From assembly GCF_009831415.1 (NCBI RefSeq), contig NZ_CP043727.1, forward strand, positions 4,092,001-4,156,000: a stretch of DNA of 64,000 nucleotides, written 5' to 3'. The notes beneath the pieces are model-generated. The model did not search any database. It was not told the DNA's origin and was given only the letters and a program-made list of their open reading frames with translations. The position numbers were made by a program, and so were the translations under genes. Numbering within the stretch: the stretch's first letter is position 1; each line of letters begins with the position of its first letter. Positions 41,759 to 52,316 of the stretch are shown one piece after another. The stretch comes from Yersinia canariae (GTDB lineage Bacteria > Pseudomonadota > Gammaproteobacteria > Enterobacterales > Enterobacteriaceae).

Positions 41759-41788
41759 ACCCCGGCCTCGGTCGGGGTTATTTTTTTT
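41759..41788 (+). terminator. arcZ terminator
   Basis: ACCCCGGCC and GGTCGGGGT with a tight loop, then TTATTTTTTTT, required for Hfq binding of the sRNA. The T-tract is only on the plus strand, so it does not serve arcB. The arcB stop codon lies within it. Confidence 0.9.
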
Positions 41789-44114
41789 CAGCTTCTGCCG
41801 CCCACTCACGTAACACCTGAACATCATTGCGCCATTCTGATTTTAATTCATCGACCCAATCTTGCACGTTGTCCCACCATGCTGGCAGTGTTGGTGTTTG
41901 AATTTGCTGTGCAAGCTGCTGGATGTGGCGCAAGCCAACAGAGCCGGCCGCCCCTTTAATCTTATGTGCTTCTTCCGTAATACCCTTTTGATCCCGCGCC
42001 GTCATGTTTGAATCCAACACCGCCAAATAGCTCGGCATCATTTGTTCAAACATTTCCAGACTTTGATGAATTAATTGCGGGCCAACCAAATCGATGTATT
42101 GTTCCAGCATGGCAGTATCAAGTAACGATTCATGGGTTTGCATCACTTTATGTTCCTGTTTTTTACCAGCAGAAGAAGGCTTATGATCCCAGAATTGCTT
42201 AATCATGGCCGTGAGCGCAGGAACTGATAACGGCTTACTCAGCACATCATCCATCCCGGCATCTAAATATTCTTTTTTGTCTTTAAGCACGTTGGCGGTC
42301 AAGGCCACCAATGGCGGTAAGGATTGCTGCCCATAATCGGCCCTAATTTGGCGGGCGATATCCAACCCACTCATATCAGGCAATTGAATATCCAGCAGCA
42401 CTAAATCAAAATCATCTGGTTTGAACATCGCCAGGGCGTCATGGCCGTTCATCGCCACCTCAACACTGTTACCGAGTTTCTCCAACACGGAGCGCGCGAC
42501 GATGACATTCAGCTCGATATCTTCCACCAGCAGTATGTGAAGAGCTGGGAGCGGGTTCTCATCGCCGGATGGCGCGCTGGACGCGGCCTGCACGGCAGGT
42601 GCTTTAATGGTCAGGGTAAAACATGAACCGCTCCCTTGGATACTGTTCACGGTGATATCACCGCCCATGCTTTGCGCCAGGCGTTTAGACACCGCCAGCC
42701 CAATGCCCGTACCGGTTGCCGGGCGGCCACCATTACTGTCTTTCACCTGATAATACATGGCGAAAATCTTGTCCTGCTCGTCTTCAGGGATCCCCATTCC
42801 TGAATCCTCCACTTCGAAAATCAAGCGGTCATTACTCTCACGCCGAACCCGCACCACAATTTCACCTTGTTGGGTAAACTTCACTGCGTTGCCGATTAAG
42901 TTCCATAAAATCTGGCGCAGGCGGGTACCGTCGGTAATCACTTTCTCCGGCAAGGGTAACTGCGGTTCCATAATGAATTTCAGCCCTTTCGGTTGCACCA
43001 ACAAACCAGAAAGGTTCTCTAAATCCGCCATAAAACCAGTAAAATCAATTGGCTGATTATCCAACTGAACTTTACGCCGCTCCAACTTATCCATCTCAAT
43101 AATATCGTTGAAGATATTCCCGAGAGTAATAGCACTGACATGAATGGTTTTCAGATATTTCAGTTGTTCGCTGTCTAATTCAGTGTCTAACAAGATACGG
43201 CTCAGACCAACAATGCCATTAAGCGGCGTACGCAGCTCGTGGCTGATTGTTGAAATGAAAGTCGTCTTATCCCTGCTGGCATTTTCCAACGCGTCCTGAT
43301 AGCGCTTACGCTCAGTTATATCGCGCCCAAACCCCATCAGCCCATGTCGTTTACCCACTCGGTCATAAAACGGCACTTTTCGCAATTCAAAACAAGCTTT
43401 ACGGCCATCGGGATACACCAACCACTGCTCATAAGTCAGAGAAACGTTGTGACGGAAAACTTTCTCGTCGGTTTCCATAACTTTCTCGGCAATATCCGGC
43501 GCATAGACATCTTTTGGGGTCAAGCCGACCAACTGTTTCTCACTTTTGCCTGTCAGCAGTTCCATTGCCCGGTTACAGCCGGAGAACTCATTGTCTTCAT
43601 TACGGTAATAAACCAAATCCGGCGAAGCATCCAAAAAAGAGCGCAATAAAGCCGACTGCTGGCCCAATTCAATTTGCGCCTGCTCGCGGTGGCCCATTTC
43701 TTCTTTCAGTTTATCAACCACTTGCAAATGAGCTTTTTCTGCTTTTTCGCGCTCGACAATTTCTTGGTTGAGTTGGGCAATGTTTTCCGTCAGTTGCTTA
43801 TTCAGCTCCAAATCGCGATAACGCATCACTTCAAGCTTATCCACCAACCGGGATAAGCGCTGGCGCGACTCTTCCAATTGCTCAACCACCACCGACAGGA
43901 AATACACTGCCCAAGGCGTTATCAGCAGCCCAAAGAAAATAGAACGCACCAGATCGAGGGTTTCCACCGAGCCACTCAATACGAATGTCACCGCCATCTG
44001 AACCACCATGGCGAGCAACACCAGCACAGATGCCAGCAACAGGGAGAAGCGAACTAGCCCTAATTTAACCATTAAATCAACGTAGTACTGGGCTAATACC
44101 CTAATTTGCTTCAT
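41778..44114 (-). CDS. arcB: Aerobic respiration control sensor kinase ArcB
   Basis: A hybrid histidine kinase that senses the quinone redox state and phosphorylates ArcA. It has 778 residues, as in E. coli: two N-terminal membrane helices, a coiled-coil/leucine-zipper linker, a PAS domain (about 155-270), the kinase domain with the phospho-His in TISHELRTPLNG near residue 292, the receiver with the Asp in LVLLDIQLPDMSG near 576, and an HPt domain with the His in EEAHKIKGAAGS near 717. All relay residues are present. The 3' end overlaps arcZ in antisense. Confidence 0.97.
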   Translation of the reverse strand: MKQIRVLAQYYVDLMVKLGLVRFSLLLASVLVLLAMVVQMAVTFVLSGSVETLDLVRSIFFGLLITPWAVYFLSVVVEQLEESRQRLSRLVDKLEVMRYRDLELNKQLTENIAQLNQEIVEREKAEKAHLQVVDKLKEEMGHREQAQIELGQQSALLRSFLDASPDLVYYRNEDNEFSGCNRAMELLTGKSEKQLVGLTPKDVYAPDIAEKVMETDEKVFRHNVSLTYEQWLVYPDGRKACFELRKVPFYDRVGKRHGLMGFGRDITERKRYQDALENASRDKTTFISTISHELRTPLNGIVGLSRILLDTELDSEQLKYLKTIHVSAITLGNIFNDIIEMDKLERRKVQLDNQPIDFTGFMADLENLSGLLVQPKGLKFIMEPQLPLPEKVITDGTRLRQILWNLIGNAVKFTQQGEIVVRVRRESNDRLIFEVEDSGMGIPEDEQDKIFAMYYQVKDSNGGRPATGTGIGLAVSKRLAQSMGGDITVNSIQGSGSCFTLTIKAPAVQAASSAPSGDENPLPALHILLVEDIELNVIVARSVLEKLGNSVEVAMNGHDALAMFKPDDFDLVLLDIQLPDMSGLDIARQIRADYGQQSLPPLVALTANVLKDKKEYLDAGMDDVLSKPLSVPALTAMIKQFWDHKPSSAGKKQEHKVMQTHESLLDTAMLEQYIDLVGPQLIHQSLEMFEQMMPSYLAVLDSNMTARDQKGITEEAHKIKGAAGSVGLRHIQQLAQQIQTPTLPAWWDNVQDWVDELKSEWRNDVQVLREWAAEAEKK

Positions 44115-44167
44115 AGCAACCTCTGTCTGTGTTTCTGGATATCCCCAAGAAATCTGCTCCTAAAGTC

Positions 44168-44278
44168 ATTGAAATTGCAGGTAGGTGGCCAGCAAGCGAA
44201 CCCCGACAAGCTTACTCAAGTCAGTGATTCGGATAAGTGCGCGCAGCTAACACCCCTACAATTTCAAGCACGAAGGGG
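44168..44278. repeat. Divergent ERIC-like element upstream of arcB
   Basis: Inverted termini TTGAAATTGCAGGTAGGTGG and CTAACACCCCTACAATTTCAA flank a core CTTACTCAAGTCAGTGATTCGG that aligns with the ERIC core CTTACATAAGTAAGTGACTGG. It is about 110 bp and well diverged. It fills part of the 425-bp gap between the arcB start and the yhcC 3' end; the rest shows no gene. Confidence 0.65.
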
Positions 44279-44539
44279 ATAAATCATACCGCAAAACCAG
44301 CAAGAGATAAGATGGCTTCCTCAGAAGTGTGGAAAAGATTGCAAATCATGGTGGGAGATGGGGAAACAATATTTTATACAGGCTAATAATAAGCAAACGG
44401 CAGATAACGCCATCAAGCCAAACCAAGGGGAAGTGTGTTGTTGGAGTCACTCTTCATTTCGAATACAAGTGCGCGCATCGCCGGAGCGCACCCTGACAGG
44501 CGAGCCCCGAGCAACTCTGTCGTTTAGCCAAACTTTGTT

Positions 44540-45463
44540 TCAAGCATAACTATAGTCATCCCCAATGGCAGTTCCCTGCACACCGTGTTCAAGCAAATAA
44601 TTATTCAGCTCATTCATGCCAGTCCAGCGATTCGCGCACCACAATGGCGCAAGCAGTGTCGGCCTACGGGCACTGGCAGAAATCCGGTGATAGACAATTT
44701 CGGCGGGGGTATGGCGAATCATTTCACCGGCCGTTATCACATATTCATCCAGCATCAACTCTGACAAACGCCCTGCTCGCCATGCTTTGGCCATGGTGCT
44801 GCCGTCCACAATATGCAGCGGATGCAGTTTTAACCCATCGACGCCAGTTGCTACCACTTTATCCAGTGTTTCCATTGCCTGCACTTGGCCCTCACCCGGC
44901 AGGCCAACAATCAAATGGCAGCACACTTTCAACCCTCTGGCACGGGCACGGCGAGCAGTTTGCTGGTAGCAAGCAAAATCATGGCCGCGATTAATACGTT
45001 TAAGAGTTTTATCATTCGCGGTCTGTAACCCCAGCTCCAGCCAGACTTCATAACCTTGCTGATGATAACCACTCAATAAATCCAACACAGCATCCGGCAC
45101 ACAATCGGGTCGGGTTCCGACGCACAAACCAACAATGTCAGCCTCGGCCAAAGCTTGCTCATACATCGTCGCCAGCGCATTGACCTCTGCATAAGTACTG
45201 GTATATGCCTGAAAGTAAGCCAGGTAACGTTTTGCCCGATTGGCTTTTTTTGCCTGTTCTGCTAACTGCTGCGCAATACCCTGCTGCTGCATTTGTTCAT
45301 CAGCAAATGAGGCCACGTTGCAAAAGGTGCAACCGCCGCGCCCCAGAGTTCCATCGCGATTAGGACAGCTAAACCCGCCGTGTAGCGTGAGTTTATGAAT
45401 TTTTTCGCCATAGCGGTGCTGTAAATCCGCACCAAACATATTGACTAATTTCTGCAACTGCAT
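44540..45463 (-). CDS. yhcC: Radical SAM protein YhcC (TIGR01212 family)
   Basis: A 307-residue radical S-adenosylmethionine protein. The cluster motif is SCPNRDGTLGRGGCTFCN (Cys in a CX12CX2C-type spacing characteristic of this family), followed by LELGLQTANDKTLKRINRGH and GLKVCCHLIVGLPGEG. Its substrate is unknown; a link to tRNA or gltB-neighbour metabolism has not been shown. ATG 45463 aligns with E. coli; a start 7 codons upstream is also open. It is divergent from gltB, as in E. coli. Confidence 0.93.
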   Translation of the reverse strand: MQLQKLVNMFGADLQHRYGEKIHKLTLHGGFSCPNRDGTLGRGGCTFCNVASFADEQMQQQGIAQQLAEQAKKANRAKRYLAYFQAYTSTYAEVNALATMYEQALAEADIVGLCVGTRPDCVPDAVLDLLSGYHQQGYEVWLELGLQTANDKTLKRINRGHDFACYQQTARRARARGLKVCCHLIVGLPGEGQVQAMETLDKVVATGVDGLKLHPLHIVDGSTMAKAWRAGRLSELMLDEYVITAGEMIRHTPAEIVYHRISASARRPTLLAPLWCANRWTGMNELNNYLLEHGVQGTAIGDDYSYA

Positions 45464-45936
45464 AATCTTGGCACTGCCTGTCAAAAAAGAGCTTAAGGCT
45501 ACCCGCTAGCGATACAATTCGCGATGACAGAGATCAACTCCCATGCCCTTGGGTGCAACTGCGCATAACCATTCACTATAAATGCAAATAAAATCACTTG
45601 ACCGATGATTAAATTTTCTTATTTCCACCAAGCTCTTAGCGCTTCTATTACAATTCAGTGAAAAATAGTGTTAAACACCAGAAAATATAACACACACAGC
45701 ACATCACTCTACAATCCCCGTCAGCACTAGCATGGTGCAGAGATTTGTCGATTGCACTATAGTGAGACAGCTCACACTTTGGTATCTACACCACGAAGCG
45801 CCCAACAGGGTAAAAACGCCGATAAATCCATAATTTTCATTGTGATAACCCCCCTTATCACCTTAAAGATATATCTTAAGCCTATATTTGACCTGAGTAT
45901 TCTTTCTCGCTAAGTTGGAAGTCCGCTGGAAGCTTT

Positions 45937-45956
45937 CTAGACGGGCAAACGTCTAG
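45937..45956. promoter_or_regulatory. Palindrome CTAGACG-N6-CGTCTAG in the gltB control region
   Basis: A perfect 7-6-7 inverted repeat, 205 bp before the gltB start. AGACG/CGTCT are half met-box sequences, but the spacing is not the tandem 8-bp MetJ array. It may be an operator or an mRNA hairpin. Confidence 0.4.
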
Positions 45957-46009
45957 TCATAATTATGCAGTAATTTAAGACTCCCTCTTAAAACAAGTCT
46001 TATACCACT

Positions 46010-46025
46010 TGTGAGAACCGTCACA
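46010..46025. promoter_or_regulatory. Consensus-like CRP site in the gltB leader region
   Basis: TGTGA-GAACCG-TCACA, extended to CTTGTGA...TCACAAG, matches the CRP consensus in all ten half-site positions. It lies about 135 bp before the gltB start and may be downstream of the promoter, so it could act as a repressor site or fold as an RNA hairpin. Confidence 0.6.
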
Positions 46026-46160
46026 AGAGGCCATTTCCGGAGGGCGGAAAAGCAGATTTGCCGCGAAATACGCGCCTGTCAGCTTACCCCGCCTGATGCA
46101 AATATGTCCTTCTGGAGTCGGTTTGTGAGAGTCTCGCAGAGCCTGGGGAGGTTCACTGAT

Positions 46161-49100
46161 ATGTTGTACGATAAATCCCTTGAGAGGGACAACTGTGGTT
46201 TCGGCCTAATCGCCCACATAGAAGGCGAACCTAGCCATAAGGTCGTGCGTACCGCTATACACGCACTGGCCCGCATGCAACACCGTGGCGCGATACTTGC
46301 TGATGGCAAGACCGGCGATGGCTGTGGCCTGCTATTACAAAAACCGGATCGCTTTTTCCGGATGGTCGCAGAAGAACGCGGATGGCGTTTGGCCAAAAAC
46401 TATGCCGTCGGCATGATATTTCTCAGTCAGGACGAAGAACTCGCCAAGGCAAGCCGCCGCATTGTAGAAGAAGAATTGCAAAACGAAACGCTGTCGATTA
46501 TCGGCTGGCGTGAAGTGCCGACCAACCCTGATGTTCTTGGTGAAATCGCCCTCTCCTCCCTGCCTCGGATTGAACAGATTTTTGTGAACGCCCCTGCTGG
46601 CTGGCGTCCACGCGATATGGAACGCCGCCTGTTTGTGGCGCGTCGCCGTATTGAGAAACGCATTGCAAACGACAAAGATTTCTACGTTTGTAGCTTCTCT
46701 AACTTGGTCACGATCTACAAAGGCTTGTGTATGCCTGCGGATCTGCCCCGTTTTTATCTTGATTTGGCTGACCTGCGCATGGAGTCGGCAATCTGCCTGT
46801 TCCACCAGCGCTTCTCAACCAACACCGTGCCGCGCTGGCCACTGGCTCAGCCATTCCGCTATCTGGCACACAACGGCGAAATCAACACTATCGCCGGTAA
46901 CCGCCAATGGGCCAGGGCACGTGCTTACAAATTCAAAACACCATTAATCCCCGACTTGCAGGATGCCGCTCCTTTCGTCAATGAGACCGGCTCTGACTCC
47001 AGTTCACTGGATAACATGTTGGAGCTATTCCTCAGCGGCGGGATGGACTTGATTCGTGCTATGCGTCTGTTAGTGCCACCGGCCTGGCAGAACAACCCGG
47101 ATATGGACACTGACCTGCGCGCCTTCTTTGATTTCAACTCCATGCATATGGAGCCATGGGATGGCCCTGCCGGGATCGTGATGTCAGATGGCCGCTATGC
47201 TGCCTGTAACCTTGACCGCAATGGCCTGCGCCCAGCGCGCTATGTCATCACCAAAGATAAACTCATCACCTGCGCCTCTGAAGTCGGCATCTGGGATTAC
47301 CAGCCCGATGAAGTGATTGAAAAAGGTCGCGTCGGCCCGGGCGAATTGATGGTCATTGACACCCGTAGCGGTAAAATCCTGCACTCCGCCGAAACAGATA
47401 ATGATCTGAAAAGCCGCCATCCCTATAAAGAGTGGATGGAAAAGAACGTTAAGCGCCTGGTGCCATTTGAAGATTTGCCAGAAGATCAGGTGGGTAATCG
47501 TCAGTTAGATGACTCACAGCTGGAAACCTATCAGAAGCAGTTCGGTTACAGCAGCGAAGAACTGGATCAAGTCATCCGTGTGCTGGGTGAAATTGGTCAG
47601 GAAGCAACAGGTTCAATGGGTGATGACACCCCGTTTGCCGTGCTTTCCAGCGGCCCGCGTATTATTTACGATTATTTCCGTCAGCAGTTTGCTCAGGTCA
47701 CCAACCCGCCAATTGACCCGCTGCGTGAAGCCCATGTCATGTCACTGGCCACCAGCATCGGCCGCGAAATGAACGTGTTTTGTGAAGCCGAAGGCCAGGC
47801 GCACCGACTGAGCTTTAAATCGCCCATTTTGCTGTTTTCCGATTTCCAACAATTAACAACATTGGAAGGGGAGCATTACCGCGCGGATCGGTTGGATCTG
47901 ACTTTTGATCCGGCTGAGACAGATTTAGAACAAGCGGTATTGGCACTGTGCGAAGAAGCTGAGCGCAAAGTGCGAGATGGCGCCGTGATGTTAGTGCTGT
48001 CAGACCGAGCTATTGCGCCTAACCGCCTGCCGGTTCCCGCGCCTATGGCGGTCGGTGCAGTTCAGACGCGCTTAGTAGAAAAAAACCTGCGCTGCGACGC
48101 CAACATTATTGTTGAAACCGCCAGTGCCCGTGATCCACATCACTTCGCTGTATTACTCGGTTTTGGTGCGACCGCGATTTACCCTTATTTAGCTTATGAA
48201 TCATTGGCTAAATTGGTTGATACCCAAGCAATTGATAAAAAGTATCGCGATGTGATGCTTAATTATCGCAATGGTATCAATAAAGGGCTGTATAAGATCA
48301 TGTCCAAAATGGGCATCTCGACTGTAGCCTCATATCGCTGCGCCAAACTGTTTGAAGCTGTTGGCTTGCATCGTGACCTGTCAGACCTGTGTTTCCAAGG
48401 TGTAGTCAGCCGCATCGGCGGAGCCAGTTTCAGTGATTTCCAACAGGATTTACAGAATCTGTCTAAACGCGCGTGGTTGAAACGTAAGCCACTGGATCAG
48501 GGCGGATTACTGAAATTTGTCCACAACGGCGAATACCATGCGTATAACCCGGATGTGGTCAGCACCTTGCAAACTGCTGTCCACAGTGGTGAATACAGTG
48601 ATTATCAGGTTTACGCCAAGCTGGTTAATGAACGCCCAATTGCAACTTTGCGCGATCTGTTGGCTATCAAACCGCAAGGCACTCCGATCCCAGTCGATCA
48701 AGTTGAGCCGGCGGAATCACTGTTTAAACGCTTTGATACTGCAGCAATGTCCATCGGCGCACTGAGCCCGGAAGCCCATGAATCATTAGCTATCGCCATG
48801 AACAGCCTCGGTGGGTTCTCAAACTCCGGTGAAGGCGGTGAAGACCCCGCGCGTTACGGCACCAATAAGGTTTCCCGCATCAAGCAGGTGGCCTCCGGTC
48901 GTTTCGGTGTCACACCGGCGTATCTGGTCAATGCTGATGTTATCCAAATCAAAGTAGCCCAAGGTGCGAAACCGGGTGAAGGCGGCCAATTACCGGGTGA
49001 TAAAGTCACGCCGTATATTGCCAAACTGCGCTATTCCGTGCCGGGCGTGACCTTGATTTCTCCACCACCGCACCATGATATTTACTCAATCGAAGATTTG

Positions 49101-50621
49101 GCACAGCTGATTTTCGATTTGAAACAGGTTAACCCGAAAGCCCTGATTTCAGTGAAACTGGTTTCAGAGCCAGGTGTTGGCACCATTGCCACCGGTGTGG
49201 CGAAAGCCTATGCCGACTTAATTACCATTGCGGGCTACGACGGCGGCACCGGTGCCAGCCCACTGTCTTCGGTGAAATATGCCGGTTGCCCGTGGGAACT
49301 GGGGCTGGTGGAAACTCAGCAAGCGCTGGTTGCCAATGGCCTGCGCCATAAAATCCGCCTGCAAGTGGATGGCGGCCTGAAAACCGGCGTCGACATTGTT
49401 AAGGCCGCGATTCTGGGGGCCGAAAGCTTCGGTTTCGGAACCGGGCCAATGGTGGCGCTGGGCTGCAAATACCTGCGTATTTGTCACCTGAATAACTGTG
49501 CAACCGGCGTAGCAACCCAAGATGAAAAGCTGCGTCGCGACCATTATCACGGCTTGCCGGAACGTGTGGTGAACTACTTCCAGTTTATCGCCCGTGAAAC
49601 CCGTGAAATCATGGCTGAGTTGGGTGTTAGCCAACTGGTTGATTTGATTGGCCGTACCGACATGCTGCTTGAACTCGATGGCATCTCTGCCAAACAGAAC
49701 AAACTGGACTTGTCGCCAATGCTGAAAACAGCAACGCCACATCCGGGCAAAGCCCTGCATTGCACCGAAAGTAACCCTCCGTTCGATAAAGGCTTATTGA
49801 ACAAAGAGTTATTGGCGCAAGCTGAGCCGCACATTGAAGCCAAGCACAGCAAGACGTTTTACTTCGATATCCGCAACACTGACCGCTCAGTGGGAGCGGC
49901 ATTGTCTGGCGCGATTGCCACCAAACATGGTGATCAAGGCCTGGCAACTGACCCTATCAAAGCTTACTTCTCCGGGACTGCCGGCCAGAGCTTTGGGGTG
50001 TGGAATGCCGGTGGCGTCGAGTTGACCCTGACGGGCGATGCCAACGATTATGTCGGCAAAGGTATGGCCGGTGGCCGCATCGCGGTACGCCCTCCAGTCG
50101 GCTCCAACTTCCGCAGTCATGAAGCCAGCATTGTCGGCAACACCTGCCTGTATGGTGCCACTGGCGGTAAATTATTCGCCGCTGGCCGCGCCGGTGAGCG
50201 TTTCGCAGTACGTAACTCCGGTGCAATTACTGTAGTTGAAGGTATCGGCGATAACGGTTGTGAATATATGACAGGCGGTATTGTCTGCGTACTGGGCCGA
50301 ACCGGAATTAACTTCGGTGCCGGTATGACCGGCGGTTTCGCTTACGTTCTTGATGAAGACGGTGAATTCCGTAAACGTGTTAACCCTGAGCTGGTCGAAG
50401 TTCTGGATGTCGACCAACTGGCAATCCATGAAGAGCATCTGCGCGGCCTGATTACTGAACATGTTCAGTTGACAGGTTCTAGCCGTGGTGAAGAGATTCT
50501 GGCTAACTGGCCGGAATGGGTGACCAAGTTTGCTTTGGTTAAACCGAAATCCAGCGATGTGAAAGCACTGTTGGGCCACCGTAGCCGTTCCGCAGCTGAG
50601 CTGCGGGTTCAAGCGCAGTAA
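46161..50621 (+). CDS. gltB: Glutamate synthase (NADPH) large subunit
   Basis: Forms two glutamates from glutamine and 2-oxoglutarate with GltD. It has 1486 residues: an 11-residue propeptide (MLYDKSLERDN), then the N-terminal nucleophile Cys in CGFGLIAHIEG (Ntn amidotransferase domain), the central domain, the FMN synthase domain (SGEGGEDPARYGTNKVSRIKQ; KPGEGGQLPGDKV), the [3Fe-4S] Cys motif CKYLRICHLNNC and the C-terminal GXGXG beta-helix. The start at 46161 has GGGGAGG 9 bases upstream and gives the E. coli-like propeptide. The frame stays open 50 codons further upstream (to GTG 46011). Operon with gltD, 9 bp apart. Confidence 0.98.
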   Translation: MLYDKSLERDNCGFGLIAHIEGEPSHKVVRTAIHALARMQHRGAILADGKTGDGCGLLLQKPDRFFRMVAEERGWRLAKNYAVGMIFLSQDEELAKASRRIVEEELQNETLSIIGWREVPTNPDVLGEIALSSLPRIEQIFVNAPAGWRPRDMERRLFVARRRIEKRIANDKDFYVCSFSNLVTIYKGLCMPADLPRFYLDLADLRMESAICLFHQRFSTNTVPRWPLAQPFRYLAHNGEINTIAGNRQWARARAYKFKTPLIPDLQDAAPFVNETGSDSSSLDNMLELFLSGGMDLIRAMRLLVPPAWQNNPDMDTDLRAFFDFNSMHMEPWDGPAGIVMSDGRYAACNLDRNGLRPARYVITKDKLITCASEVGIWDYQPDEVIEKGRVGPGELMVIDTRSGKILHSAETDNDLKSRHPYKEWMEKNVKRLVPFEDLPEDQVGNRQLDDSQLETYQKQFGYSSEELDQVIRVLGEIGQEATGSMGDDTPFAVLSSGPRIIYDYFRQQFAQVTNPPIDPLREAHVMSLATSIGREMNVFCEAEGQAHRLSFKSPILLFSDFQQLTTLEGEHYRADRLDLTFDPAETDLEQAVLALCEEAERKVRDGAVMLVLSDRAIAPNRLPVPAPMAVGAVQTRLVEKNLRCDANIIVETASARDPHHFAVLLGFGATAIYPYLAYESLAKLVDTQAIDKKYRDVMLNYRNGINKGLYKIMSKMGISTVASYRCAKLFEAVGLHRDLSDLCFQGVVSRIGGASFSDFQQDLQNLSKRAWLKRKPLDQGGLLKFVHNGEYHAYNPDVVSTLQTAVHSGEYSDYQVYAKLVNERPIATLRDLLAIKPQGTPIPVDQVEPAESLFKRFDTAAMSIGALSPEAHESLAIAMNSLGGFSNSGEGGEDPARYGTNKVSRIKQVASGRFGVTPAYLVNADVIQIKVAQGAKPGEGGQLPGDKVTPYIAKLRYSVPGVTLISPPPHHDIYSIEDLAQLIFDLKQVNPKALISVKLVSEPGVGTIATGVAKAYADLITIAGYDGGTGASPLSSVKYAGCPWELGLVETQQALVANGLRHKIRLQVDGGLKTGVDIVKAAILGAESFGFGTGPMVALGCKYLRICHLNNCATGVATQDEKLRRDHYHGLPERVVNYFQFIARETREIMAELGVSQLVDLIGRTDMLLELDGISAKQNKLDLSPMLKTATPHPGKALHCTESNPPFDKGLLNKELLAQAEPHIEAKHSKTFYFDIRNTDRSVGAALSGAIATKHGDQGLATDPIKAYFSGTAGQSFGVWNAGGVELTLTGDANDYVGKGMAGGRIAVRPPVGSNFRSHEASIVGNTCLYGATGGKLFAAGRAGERFAVRNSGAITVVEGIGDNGCEYMTGGIVCVLGRTGINFGAGMTGGFAYVLDEDGEFRKRVNPELVEVLDVDQLAIHEEHLRGLITEHVQLTGSSRGEEILANWPEWVTKFALVKPKSSDVKALLGHRSRSAAELRVQAQ

Positions 50622-52049
<1,428 letters not shown>

Positions 52050-52080
52050 TAGTCAAATCCATCTATACCCAAATAAGTCG

Positions 52081-52104
52081 AGGGCTGGTTATCCAGCCCT
52101 TTTC
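52081..52104 (+). terminator. gltBD terminator
   Basis: AGGGCTGG, loop TTAT, CCAGCCCT, TTT. The CTATACCCAAATAA just before it resembles an ERIC left end. Confidence 0.85.
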
Positions 52105-52316
52105 ATTGCTATTTTCCACTGCATATCCCTACTCACTCAAGATTTTGTAACAATCTCAATTGGCCTTATTTGTCACATTTTAATCATGAAGCGCTATAGT
52201 AAAGGCCGAGTTCATATTGAATTATGCTTTTAGACTAATACTTCCTGGCCTCACACCGCTATTTTCCGGTACATATTGTTTTGTTACGCTTTGTTTTAAA
52301 GAAAGGATTATCTGTT

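Larger units (their letters stand above)
41548..41788 (+). ncRNA. arcZ: Small RNA ArcZ, with an ERIC inserted in its 5' part
   Basis: An Hfq-dependent sRNA that in E. coli activates rpoS and represses several mRNAs, including arcB. The functional 3' portion is nearly identical to E. coli: GATTTCCCTGGTGTTGGCGC from 41728, AGTATTCGCGCACCCCGG, then the terminator stem ACCCCGGCC/GGTCGGGGT and TTATTTTTTTT. It is convergent with arcB and overlaps its last codons, as in E. coli. The seed and the RNase E-processed 3' form are intact. The 5' half is split by the ERIC at 41591-41716. The 5' end is predicted, not observed. Confidence 0.88.
45464..46160. promoter_or_regulatory. Long control region between yhcC and gltB
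   Basis: About 700 bp. The distal part is AT-rich. A -35/-10-like pair (TTGACC at about 45889 and TAAGTT) and two inverted repeats (listed separately) lie in the half nearer gltB. In E. coli the gltBDF control region is bound by Lrp, IHF, CRP and ArgR. No gene is recognised. Confidence 0.55.

Noticed and set aside
41759..41788. Hairpin considered as the arcB terminator
   Set aside because: The T-tract is on the plus strand and the sequence is the conserved 3' end of ArcZ.
45720..46000. A tRNA gene in the long yhcC-gltB gap
   Set aside because: No cloverleaf, T-loop motif (GGTTCRA) or acceptor pairing was found there; no tRNA was recognised anywhere in the window.
46011..46160. GTG start extending gltB by 50 residues
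   Set aside because: The ATG at 46161 has GGGGAGG at good spacing and gives the known propeptide before the catalytic Cys; the GTG sits in a palindrome.
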